Assembly: GCA_030272155.1 (NCBI GenBank) | Contig: CP126191.1 | Location: 5,168,501 to 5,232,500, forward strand | DNA from: Tetradesmus obliquus | Taxonomy: Eukaryota; Chlorophyta; Chlorophyceae; Sphaeropleales; Scenedesmaceae | Reading direction: 5' to 3' | DNA: 64,000 bases | Shown: positions 12,101 to 23,403 of the stretch, piece after piece | How positions within the stretch are numbered: position 1 is the first letter of the stretch | Layout of the letters: each line of letters begins with the position of its first letter | The notes under the pieces: generated by a model | What the model was told of the DNA's origin: nothing | What the model saw: only the letters and a program-made list of their open reading frames with translations | The model's database searches: none | Program-made: the position numbers and the translations under genes

Positions 12101-14732
12101 CTGCGGAGGGGCCGGGTGCTGCAGGCCCTGCTGCTGGGGGTGTGCAGGGGTGCGGCAGGCTGCTGTTGGGGCTGTCCCGGGCGCGTGGCCGGAAGGCAGC
12201 AGCCTGCAGGAACAACATGATAAAGGTCAGCAGGCAGTCATAAGTAACAACCAGCAGTTGTTTTGTAAAACATTCAGCATATGTTTTGTATAAAAACGGA
12301 AGCATGTCATGTGACAGAGGAAGGGCAATCTGCTGATCAGGAGCAGCACGCATCCATAACCTGCTCTTAGGTGTGTCTAGACTGCAGCGCTTGTGCGTGC
12401 AGCGTGCTGTTTGGACAACCCCGCCACAGCCTGCCCCCCTGGCCTCAAGACCACCCACCAGCCTGAGGTGTGCCAGGATCTCATCCTTGATGTCGGCATC
12501 GTGCTGCTGCTGCTTGTGGTGCCTGAGCCCACCCTCATCGTCCCCACCACCAGAGGCAGCAGCAGCCTCCAGGCCGCCAGCAGACATGCTGGCCCTTGAC
12601 AGCGGCTGAAAGCAGGCAGCAGACGACAAGGGAGGGGTGTGTATGAGACACATGAGCCCTAGGTTCCAAGCAAACTTCAACTGTTGGGCGATAGCTGCTG
12701 CCACCAACTTCCTGTCTGCCACCAGCTACTGTGCAGACAGGCTAGGCCGCATCATTGCATTCTGATAGACAGCAGGAGCGGGCCACGTGCTGCACGTTGC
12801 GTGTTCTTTGATGCGCCCAGCGGCTGGGGCACAGTTGCAGAAGTGTACGCTGCCGACCAACGCAACACAGCAGCAGCAGCCTTACCTCAGTCGGCAAGCT
12901 GCAGGAGCGCCTCATCTTGCTGTTGTTGCTGGAGCTGCTGCTGCGGTCGCTGCGCTGTGTGAACTCGTCTGACAGCAGGCAGCTGGTGCTGTTGCAGCGA
13001 GACATGTGGCCCTTCTGGCTGCGCAGCCAGCGCAGCACCCAATCCTCTTCCTCATCGGCGCCTGCAGCAGCACCACCATCTTCTCCACCTGCAGCGGCTG
13101 CTGTCACTTCAGCAGCATCTGCGTTACCCTGCTGCTGCTGCTGCTGCTGCTTCAGGGCTTGCTCCTCTGCACCTTCCGCCTTGTCGCTGCGTGCGAACGT
13201 CTGGCCCTGCTGCTGCTGCTGCTGGTGGTGTGTCGGCGTCCTGCTGCTCCAGGACAGCAGCTCATCAAGCTCATCAAGCACCGCCTGCACAGGCAGATCA
13301 GCTGCTGACGGCGGCACCACCAGCCGCTTAGGAGTGACCGCGCCGTCTGCCCCACCAGCTGAGCATGAGCCATCAGCACCACCATCACTGCCAGGCTTCC
13401 TGCCACTGCCTGGCTTGCTGGGTGAGTGTGGACTCCATGGTGGAGCCCATTCCCCTGTGTTCTCAGCCGCTGCCTGGGCAGCACCTGCTGCTGCAGCCTC
13501 ACCCTCACCAACCCTGTAAGGGCCCTCCACCACGTGTACTGGTGAGGGCAGGATCGCAGCTCCTGCTGCTGCCTCCTCTTCCTGGTGCTGCGATGTGATG
13601 GCACCTGCCGCAACTGCAGCTGCCTGACTGCAGTCGTGGGCGAATGGGGAAGTAAGGTGCTGCTGCCGCGCATTGCAGTTGGCGCTGTCGACTGCCGACG
13701 CCATGCCTGCTGATCTGAGGATGGCTGCTACATTGCTGGCACACTGCTGCTCTGTGGACCTGCAAAATAGCAACACACAATGTATTCGCCAATGCCTCTA
13801 CTTACGCATGCTCCAGTCACAGCTGCTGGCCAGTCAAGCATTTCAAACCCTCTTTTCAGTAGCAGCACAGCAGACGCAGCACACTACACTCTTGCAGGAC
13901 AACCAGCTGCAGCTGCCAGGGCCTCAGCCCGCCCCGGCCACTCACTGTGAGTTGCTGAGCTTGCCCAGCATGCCTTGGTACAGCCCCTGCCAGCTGCCAG
14001 ACTCTGCCTGCTGCCCTGCTTCACCCCCAGCATCACTCATGCCAGCGCCCGCCACATCAGCAGCGCTGCTGGGCCAGCCGGCCGCATCTCCCTGCCTGCC
14101 TGCTGCCAAGTTGTTTGATGATCGTACATAGACCTGGATGGGGCTGTTAAGTGCCGCATGCACTCGCTCCAAATCCTCTGTGTCTGTGCCGTCCTCTGTT
14201 TTGGGTGGCGCCTGGCGCTCTCCCGAGGGTGTGCTGACTGTGAACTGCAGGCTGGCATCTGGCTCATCGTGCCGGGTTGCCTGCAGCAGTTGCAGAAGTA
14301 ACTTTTGCCTTAGCAGGCTGCATGAATGAGAGCTTCGTAATGGGGCACAACAGCGCCGCAGCCAGTATGAGCTGCTACAGCAGCAGCAGTACAAGTAGTG
14401 CTTGCTTGATTACTGAAAGGCGTTTGCCGGCTTGTGCGCTGCATTGTAGTTGAACCCACCTCAGCTGGTTCTGTCACATCCGGGATGGCATCTCCCTTCA
14501 GCAGCTGTGGCACGGTGACAGCATTGTTCTTCTACAGCAACAGGGTGAGCAGGAGCAGGCCAGGTCAACATGTCAGGCTATTCTGCTGCCGTACTCATTC
14601 AACCAGCTATAACAACCAGCGACATACCGTCTTTTCCTTCAAGCTGGCAATTTCGACTCTTATTTCCTCAGCTCTCTGGCCTGCAGTTTCCAGTATATCT
14701 GCCAGGACTCCCTCGTCCACAGCACCGCTCAT
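6143..14732 (-). CDS. Giant 2,454-residue low-complexity protein with a possible C-terminal PH-like fold
   Basis: Seven exons were resolved with matching phases: 14732-14628, 14531-14460, 14280-13946, 13759-12886, 12605-12459, 12203-11420 and 11190-6143. The ATG at 14732 begins MSGAVDEGVLADILETAGQR, a predicted helix. Most of the protein is Ala/Ser/Gln-rich and disordered, with many SP and RxxS sites. The last exon alone is 5 kb without an intron. The final roughly 130 residues are better ordered. They alternate short beta-like segments (VHFEMDSSSQLVMVVPG, VHKYTVTGVALP, SHCLELITSAGRHRIELAS) with a last helix (DFAGLLAGLNAMLLLKEA), which resembles a PH-type lipid- or protein-binding domain. A cysteine cluster (CTACGSPVLC) lies near the start of the last exon. 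I do not recognise the family. A scaffold role would be a guess. Confidence 0.8.
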
Positions 14733-15190
14733 GCTGCTGGCCGCTGCTTAAAAGCTTACAGTTTATCCTTTAATCCATATTGCACAATTTCTCAACGCTC
14801 AAGACCGTCACAGAATGCAAAACAAGTTTGGCGGTCTTCGCACTATTCTGCGCCGTTGTGTCACCTCGACGCCAAGAACAGTGCTGTTGATCAATAATAT
14901 ACCAATGGTCCGTGATTTGCGCACAAGGAAGCCATGTGTCTACAGTGGAGTTTCTGGCATAACGTGCGTGACCGGGACAGACCTGACCAGACCGAGCACT
15001 CCTGTTGCAATATCCAGCAACGATTTTGTTCAAAGTCACTACCATTGTGCGTGCCGCAGCAGCATCGTGGCTGATCTGGCTCCCCCTTGACTCCTCTCAG
15101 ATCATGCTGTTCACACTGCAGTGTCAGCTGACTGATTAAGTTCAAAGACAGCAGGCACATCATGGAGCCAGCACAGAGCAATTCGGTCGC

Positions 15191-15195
15191 TTACA
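15191..15195 (-). terminator. TGTAA polyadenylation signal of the MYND gene
   Basis: TTACA on the plus strand is TGTAA in the sense of the MYND gene, about 190 bases after its stop at 15383. Confidence 0.4.
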
Positions 15196-15382
15196 TGCGT
15201 GCAGGACAAGTAGCGACCCAATCACATACTGGGTAGCCACACATGCCTGAACAGCGCAAGCAGATCCGCTTGCATGATGCCACGCACAGCAAGACTGCCA
15301 GTGCCCGCAGCAACAACATATCGATCACTGAACTCCTGCCACGCCGGCTTGAGTCCCAGGATCATATCCAAAATAGCACCTC

Positions 15383-18300
15383 TCAGCGTGCCCGTGCAGC
15401 TTGCATCCTCTTGCAGGCGGTCTTGTGCTGCTTCCAGTGCTGCACCTGCAAGAAGATTCAAGCAGAACACGATGCAGTGAGTTGTCAGCTCCGCGTGCTG
15501 CAGCACACTACTGCACAACCTTCGGCACTATCTGCTGTATCACTTGAGCTCGTGCAGTGCAGGATCAGAGCAGCGCCGTGACCATGAACCTATGTGCATG
15601 CCCCATGCGTGCTCTGCCAACACACTCTGAAGCACGTGCTTCAGTAGGGGTGCACCCCTACTCCCGCCTGCTCATTCTGCATCAAAATGAAGCCGCACAA
15701 GCAATCAAGCAAAACAGCATGACCTCCAGCAGCATGCGAGCCGGGCACTTCCACACGAACGCGGCGCCTCGTGTACTGCCATAATGAACGGTGCCAGCAT
15801 CTTCGCGCCCACATCATGCCTATGAAAAATGCATAGTGTCACATATCGCACCTGGCAGTCCTTGCCACAGTAGCGTGCCAGCTTGCAGCCGCTGCAGATG
15901 TTGCCCTTGCCACCCACCAGCGCTGACTCACTCAGCTGCTCCAGGTTGGAACAGCCGGGCCTGTTGCAGCACAGCTTCACTGGCACCTGCGCTGCTACTG
16001 CTGCCCCAAACGCCTCGAGCTGCTGTGCCACAGCTGGTTTGACTTCCCGCCTGGCTTCCTGCAAGAGGTCTGCAGCGGTCACAACCGGAGTGTTTGACCA
16101 GGTCTGCAGGGCTTTGACAGCCTTCCAAAGCCCTAGCTCAAGCTCCTCCTGCTGCTCCTGCAGCTGCTGCAGCTCCTTGGCAGTTGCTCCTGTGACTCCG
16201 CTGCTGCTGCTGCTGCTGCTGGCACTGCTGCTGCCGCTGCTGCTGACAGCCTGCATGTGCTGCACCAGCCACTCCACATCATCCAGCTCTGTTTGCAGAA
16301 TATGTGACAGGTCCTGCATCACAGGAGGCCGCTGGTTGTTCTCCTGCAGCTGTGCAGTCAGCATGCAGCAGCAGCAGCAGCAGAGTGCGGCGCCAGCAGG
16401 CAGAAGTACGACAGATTCATGTGCCACTCAGCAGTTGCAACGCGAGGAAATGTGATGTTCACGCCAACACCAACCTATGCAGCAGCTGCTGAGTAACACA
16501 GACACTATGCTGACATAAAGCTTCTTTAAGTTTTGGAGCAGGGCACCACCACTTGAAAAGCTCACCTCAGCAGAGTCGAGCGTCAGCACTGCCGCTGCGA
16601 GTGCGGCACCAGACAGCTGCATGCAGCGCGCCACCAGCGCCACCCATGGCGCTGCATCAGCAGCAGGATCAGCCTCGCGCAGCTTGCTGAACACTGCCTT
16701 TGCTGCAGCCCGGGTGGTGTTGGCTGTTGTAGCAACCTCCAGCCCAAAGTTCTCTTGCATGGCGGGCGACTGAAAAACATGAGCAGCACACTTGCAACAC
16801 GTCGTCAGCAGGCCATGCAGCTCAATGGCTGCCGCCGCAATCTGCGCAGGTGCAGCGCCCGCTTTTGCCAGCTTCACTGCTGCTGTCGCCGCCTCGGCTG
16901 CTGCTGCCGCCGCTCGACTACGTGCAGGGTCCGGCATAAGCTGCGCAGCCTCTTCTGCTGCTGCCGCTGCTGCTGCCGCCTCGCGTGCCCGAGCAGCAGC
17001 TGCTGCATCAGCTGCAGGAGCAACGGCCTGCAGTTGCGCCTCTTGCGACTAGCTGAAGCTGAACCCTGCTGCCAGTGAGATGGTGTGCGCTATCCTGTGC
17101 AGTGCATACAGCAGCTCATCCATTGACATGCCGTCAAAGGTCTCGAGCTCAGCATCGCTGGCTCTGCACTGGCACCTGAGTGCTGCTTCAAAGGCTGCTG
17201 CTGTGCCGGCTAGGTCAGCACACACCACAGGCACCAGCAGGACGTCATCAGCTGCAGCAGCGGCGGGCAAGCCACGCAGGGCAGCACCAGGGCAGGACAC
17301 CAGTGCACGGTTTGATCAACCAGGAAGGAACAAACCCCAATCAGCAGTGGCAGCTCAAAGGCTTGAAGCACAGCTAGGCCAAAGAGCACGCAGCTGGAGC
17401 TACAAGAGATGCATTGAAGCACTCGAGCAGGTCGTGAGCTGTTGGTTTTGCCAGCTCTCCGCAGCTCACCCATCAGTGCCACAACAGTCAGCAGCCGGCC
17501 AAGCCCGTAGCGTGTTGCACTCTCCTGCTCAACACGCCCCCTGCGCCCCTCACGCCTGTTGCTGCCAGCCTGCAGGCTGTGCTGCACTGCAGGCACCAGC
17601 TGCGTCAGCAACTTGCGCATGCAGTCGACTGCAGACGCAGGCGTCCAGAGCGCGTCTTGCCACCGGTGCTGCTCTGCTACGGCACAGGTGTTGCTGCACG
17701 CCTGGAACACCATCGCTAGCGCTGAGTCTGCAACTGCCAAGTCCGGCTGCAGCAGCAGCAGCTGCGTGGTGGCATCTAGCAGCCCCAGGCAGACCTCAGG
17801 CTTCAGCAGCTGGCACCACTGCTGCTGCTGCCGCTGCTGCTGCTGCACCTCCTGCCGCGCGCTGCTGCTGCTCAGCTCAGCCGCAATTTGAGGATCACCC
17901 AGCAGCTGCAGCGCAGTTCACGCCATGCTGCAGGCCTGCGCTGCACCTTCCACTGCTGCTTCTGCGCTGGTCTCATCTTCTGGCGCCCCTAGCACCTCGC
18001 CAGCGTTAGCACAGCCCAGCGCCGCAAACAGCCGTTTGTGCAGGGCGGGGAACTCCCGCTTGCGCTGCTGGGTGCTTGACTGCGCGGCCTTGCTACTTGA
18101 GGCCTTGCTGCTGCTGCTCCTGCTGCTTGTTTGGCTGCCTGTCTGCACAATCGTCTTGCCATCTTTCTGGTAGTACCTCTGGCTGGCCATGGCTGCCACA
18201 TTGGCCAGCAGCAGCTCCAGCAGCTCCGCATGCTGCTGCAGCTGCTGCCGCACGCCTGCTGTGTCTGTCATGATGCCATGCCCGAGTGCTGTTGCCAGCA

Positions 18301-18593
18301 CTGAGCCTGTGCCAGCCGCCTGCTTCACGGCGTTCTCATGCAGGCTGATGGTCTCTAGCGTGCTGCCGCTGCTTCTGCTGAACCTGTTCCTGCTGCTCAG
18401 CGTGCTGGGAGCTGTGGCTGCACTTGCGCGCAGTGTGGCCATGGCAAGCTGTGTCATTTGCAGGAGGCTGGGCTGGATGAGTGCCGACCCCCGCTGCTGC
18501 AGCATCATGGGCACGATCTTCCAGGTGTGCAGCACTGCACAGCTGAGCCGCAGGCAGTCTTGCACATCGTAATGCTTCATTGTTTCTGGCACG

Positions 18594-18655
<62 letters not shown>

Positions 18656-19253
18656 CAGAGCGATGGTCAGGCTGGCAGCAGTCTTCGCCAGCGCTGGCAG
18701 AAGGCCTGCAAGTCATGCCAGCAGGCCGAAGTACTTGATCAAACTGTCTTGTAGCTACGCTTGCAGCAAGCACTTGGCACGCAGGACAATCTGCTGGGAC
18801 ACTCATATCAGGTGAGCAGTACCACAACCATGCCACGCCATAAGGAGCTTGCGGTTTTGGCACAGACGCCCTACCTGCAGTTACCAGCTGCTGCTCCAGG
18901 GACGGCTCTCTGCCAAAGAAGCCAGGATTCACCATTGAGAGGCCTTGCCAGCCCCCAATACACTGCGTCAAGCCAATGCAAACCTCCCAGAACAAGGGCA
19001 GCTCCTGCTGTCTCAAGTCCTGCCGCTGCATGCGTGCAGTGACCACAGAGAGCAGCACGCTCAGCACAGGGGTTGACCGCAGCAAGTCGCCAAAGGCGGG
19101 TATAGTGGGTATGCCGGTCTTGAGGTAGTCGATGAGCTCCGCGATCTTGCCAGATTGCTGCTGTGTGAGGTCATTGGCTGCTGCTGACAGCTCATCTACA
19201 GCCTGCTGCACTTTCAGGTGGCTCCACACTGCGCTCCGGCCTTTAGGAGCCAT
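15383..19253 (-). CDS. MYND zinc-finger protein, possibly a pseudogene (two in-frame stop triplets)
   Basis: The ATG at 19253 begins MAPKGRSAVWSHLKVQQAVD. The N-terminal half is an alpha-helical, solenoid-like region interrupted by about 19 Gln. The last exons encode a complete MYND finger. The first part is CCNRPGC ... CSGCKLARYCGKDCQ (exon 16343-15852). The second, VQHWKQHKTACKRM, comes from a 63-base final exon (15445-15383) joined in phase 0, so the Cys/His ligand set is complete. MYND fingers bind proline-rich peptides, and this domain family is common in green algae. TGA (17918-17920) and TAG (17049-17051) interrupt what otherwise reads as one frame. They may be nonsense mutations, or may lie in introns I cannot place. 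Other exons: 19253-18875, 18705 to about 17420, about 17270-17052, then to 16566. Substrate and partner are unknown. Confidence 0.65.
15627..15662. repeat. Two overlapping perfect palindromes in the last MYND intron
   Basis: CTGAAGCACGTGCTTCAG (15627-15644) and AGTAGGGGTGCACCCCTACT (15643-15662) are each perfectly self-complementary and share two bases. The first is centred on CACGTG. Both lie inside the intron that splits the MYND finger. Confidence 0.85.
18597..18656 (-). repeat. CAG tract encoding about 19 glutamines in the MYND protein
   Basis: On the sense strand this is an uninterrupted CAG run, in frame between IALK and DVPETMKHY of the second exon. It is a poly-Gln insertion in the helical N-terminal region. 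Confidence 0.85.
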
Positions 19254-19695
19254 TGTGGCAGGGGAAGCGGGAACGACGCGGTCAAGCGAGTTCAAGACGG
19301 TACTCTGCTTGCACGATCGCGAAGAAGGGTGTGTCTTTGGGCTACACAGGCAGCAATGAACGTGAGAATGAAGCACTTTGTGGAACCTTCTTCCAATTAC
19401 ACACGTGAGCTGCAAGATGCTGCACACCCACAGGCATGTCTGACGAGTACAATGTTACCAACACCCCTGCTGCATTCTCATATTCCACAAGATGAGATGG
19501 TAAGTAAGGCAGCCTCCCTATATGATCAGACAGAATCTCACATGGTGTATATATGGCACCAATGTGCGCTGCGCTGCCTCAGCTCAGTGCCAGGGGCTCT
19601 GTGTGCACACTGGTCCAGCCACGGCAGCAGGACCCTCGGACCTTCAAACCAATAATCAGTCCACGACCATGAACGGCGGAGACCTGATGCTGGCA

Positions 19696-19700
19696 TTACA
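19696..19700 (-). terminator. TGTAA polyadenylation signal of the formin gene
   Basis: TTACA on the plus strand is TGTAA on the minus strand, about 137 bases after the formin stop at 19837. Confidence 0.45.
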
Positions 19701-19836
19701 TACCAGCAATACTTCACTACACATATAAATCCAATATTGGGCAGCAAGCAACAAGCTTGCTGCTACACGCCTGCGTGCTGGCCGATGCGCCACAGGCACA
19801 GAGGCAAGATAATCACCTCACCAAACATCCTGCTAG

Positions 19837-22800
19837 CTATGCTACACCCGACCTTCTGTGCTGCTGCTCTACGACCACCACACTGCAATAGTCGTCACAA
19901 AGCTCACTAGCACTATCTATGCTGCTAAGCAGAAGCGCCAGCCTGTCACGCTGGTTACCTGCTACATCCACCCCACTGCTACCGCTGTCCGGCGCTTGCA
20001 GACCAGCTGCCCCACTAGCTGGCGCACCTGCTAACCCTGCAAGCTGCCGCTGCTGCTGCTGCTTGCCAGGCTCAGGCGTCCTGGGCTTGCTGCGCAGCCG
20101 AAGTGCATCCAGCCGCTGCTGCTGCGGGGATGGCTTCCCAGCACCCACTAAAGCTGGACTCGACGACCCGGGCCGTGCAACAGCAGCTGCAGCTGCCGCA
20201 GCTGCTGCAGCAGCTTCCTGCGCCAGCTGTGCATCCTGCTGCGTCCACTTCCTGCCACCTGGCGTGGCAGCCAGCCCCTGCCCAGCCGGCCGCCACGGCT
20301 GACGCAGGCCCAGCTTCTGCTGAGGCTGGCCGCGCGCCTGGCCGCCAGCCGGAGGCTTGCTGCTGCTGCTGCTGCTGCCGCCGCCGCTGCTGACACGATG
20401 AGCCGTGCCATGCGCGCCGCTGCCAGCAAACGCAGCAGCAAACATGCTGCTGTCAAGGCTCCTGCTCATCGCTGTCTGTGCCGCGCGCCGCTGACTCGCT
20501 GAGCCTGCTGCTGCCCCTGCGAGCCTGCTGGCCTGCTGAGGGCTATATAGTACACTCAAGCCACCTCCTGCGCTGCTGCTGCTGCTGCTCTCCTCAGCAC
20601 GCCTGGTCAGGGGAGACTCCCCGCTGCCATGCACTCCTGCGCTGCGCTTGGGACTCCAGCTGGCGGCAAGCAGCAGCGTGCTGTGGGCTGCTGCATCAGC
20701 GTTGCGCAGCTCGCCCTGACCCTCTCCTGCCGCTGCTGCTTCATGCTGCTCAGCAAACACCGGCTGTCGCAGCGGGCTGCCATACCGCAGCTCCTGCAGC
20801 AACTGCTGCTGCTCCTGTTGATGATGATCTGCAAGCTGCAAGTCATCACCTGCACCTGGCACGCCATCGCCAGCATCATCATTGGTGTCACCAAGCATGC
20901 CATCACTGCCACCAGCAAGACCAGCAGCACCAATGTCAGAGCCCCAAGACAGCTCAGGCATTACACCTGCTGTACTGCTGCTGCCAGCTGCTGCTGCAGC
21001 TGCTGCACCAGATGCTGTTGTCTGACCGCTGCTGAGCCGCAGCAGCGGCACACACAGAGGCTTCTGCTGTTTGATCTGCTGGAACGAATCCTCAACAAGC
21101 AACTGAGCGGCTTCGGCAGAACTGCGAGCAGATGAGTGGCTGCTACTGCTGTGCCGGTGCTGGTCAAGCAACAGGTGCTGCTGCTGCTGCTCATCATCCT
21201 CAGCATCACCACTGCTGCTGCTGGAGCTACTGCCAGCACGGTTGCCAGCTTTGTGCCATAGCAGCTCACTCGCTGCATGCTCTCGCAGCAGCTGCTGCTG
21301 CTGCTGCAGCAGGGCCTGCCGCGAGCGCTCCTCCTCATCCTCCGCTGCCTGCTGCACAGCACGTGCTTCAGCTGCCGCGAGCTCCTGCAGCTGTGCTTGC
21401 GCCTGCTGCTCTGCCTGCTGCTGGTGCCATGACTTCTGCGTCTCAACGTAGTCTGCAAGCATCGCCGTCACACGCGCCAGGCGGCCAGAGTCCTTCATGG
21501 TCGATGCAATAGCATCCAGCAGCTCCAGGAAGTGTGTCAGGAAGGACACCGGCTGCTGCTTCCATGCCTGGCCCTTCACATCTTCGCTGTAGTACTCAGC
21601 AATCCACCTAAACTTGGTGATCACATCTTCCAGCTGCCGCTGCAGGAGGTCGACCTTGGGCGCGCTGCTCTCCAGCAGCTCGCTCAGCCTGGCAACATAT
21701 GTGTTGTGGTTGGCAATACTGCTGCTGCTGCTGCCGCCTGCTCCATCGCTGCTGCTGGCACCGCCAACTGCTGGAGTTCGTGGTGCTTCGCTGCGATCGC
21801 CCGTGCTGCTGGCGCCACCTGCAGCCGCCTGCGGGCTACCAGCAGCAGCTGCTGCTGCTGCTGCCGCCGGCTGCTGCTGCAGCTCCTTGGCTTGTGCCAG
21901 GTCTTTGTTCAGCTTTTTCTGCGTGTCCAGCAGCGTGCGGATGCGCACAGACACTGCAGGCACACAGCATGCAGGGTCAAGGTCAGGGCTCACGGCGTCA
22001 GCAGTGCTCAGCTTTGACTATGCGTCCGGGGTGCAGCGCGACTGCAGGCGACAGCTGGCAACGCAAGAACACAGCTGCCTAGCCTGCCACATTGCCTCAC
22101 TGAGCTTGCACAAAATGCAGATGCCAACGCTCCTGCCGGGCCAAACTACTCAGCTATACTGCACTGTCCCTACACGACACAGTAACCTCCTCACCTGCAT
22201 CAAAGGTGCCGCGCCTGCAGGCCGCCCTGAACGCCTCGCGCTCGCCGTCCAGAGCCAGCACCCCGGGCAGCACCGCAGACATGTGCGCCACGATGTAGTG
22301 CAGCAGGTTGAGGTCGGTGGAGCCCGACATCTTGGTGGACTGCAGCAGCAGCGGCAGCAGCAGCAGCAGCAGCAGCAGTAAGCACGCGGCCATAAGCCAG
22401 CAGGTACAGTTGTGCACTCGCCATAGATGGGCTCCAGCAGGGCTGCATGTGCCCCGCCCCACTCAACAGCACCCAGCTCGCATCAGCTGCAGGACGCACA
22501 CACCGCCACGTGACAGCCGCGCTGCTCCTACCTGCAGCCGCGCCAGGCTCTCCAGCTTGAAGCCTTCCAGTGGGCCCTTTGGCCCCGCACGGTTCATGGT
22601 GTTGGCCACGTCGCGCACAAAGGCCAGCAGGTACTGCAGCGAGCCGCTCAGGCGCAGCGCGTCCAGCGAGCGCCCAATGTCTGCGGTGTAGTCGGACACC
22701 ATGCTCGCTACAGCATCCACGTCATACCTGCAGTGCAGCCACAGGACAGCAGGCGAGAGTGTTAGCACACCTTGCAGTGGACCAACAGGCAGCTGAGCTA

Positions 22801-23365
22801 CCGCAGCGCGGGCGCAAGCAGGACAGCAGCCCATGGTGGTGGCTCCTGGCGGCCGCAGCAGCCACACAGCGCATAAGCAAAGCGGCCACAGCCTATCATA
22901 TCACGGTTGTCAAGCTGCTAAGCTGAGAACTGAGGCAAGCAAAGGGTTCGAGCATCATGCTGAACTGTGTGGGCAAGCTGCACACTTGCCCCAACTCGCC
23001 AGTAGTTTCCTGCAAGCACTGATGATGGGGACCCGCCAAGCCAGCCAGCCAGTGAACCAGCCAGCTGGCTAGGCGTGCCGCCCTCACCTATACTCCATGG
23101 CGCGCATCTTGGCCTGCAGCAGCTCCACGCCGCCCAGCGCATGAAAGGCAGCCTCCACAATGCCCAGCCGCGGTGACAGCGTGCTGGGAGTGACGGGCAC
23201 AGCAGCTGCAGCAGCGCCCGCAGCAGCTGCTGCTGGCGTGCGTGGGCTGTTGCCCGTTGCTGCTGCGAATTTCTGCTCTGCCTCCTGCTTTGCGTCCCGC
23301 ACTGCCTGCAGCTCCTCAGGCTTGGGCAGGATGCTGCGGATGGTCGCCATGTCGTCAGGCTGCAC

Positions 23366-23403
<38 letters not shown>

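Noticed and set aside
15222-15518. Minus-strand frame ending QADLLALFRHVWLPSM as the MYND protein's C-terminus
   Set aside because: The correct frame of this exon is the one giving HWKQHKTACK, which completes the MYND finger and stops at 15383. The other frame is a shadow over the same exon.
17036-17933. Ultra-short 16-base introns (GT...AG) that would remove both in-frame stops of the MYND gene
   Set aside because: Both stops are indeed flanked by 16-base GT...AG strings, but removing 16 bases shifts the frame, whereas the coding-like frame is the same on both sides.
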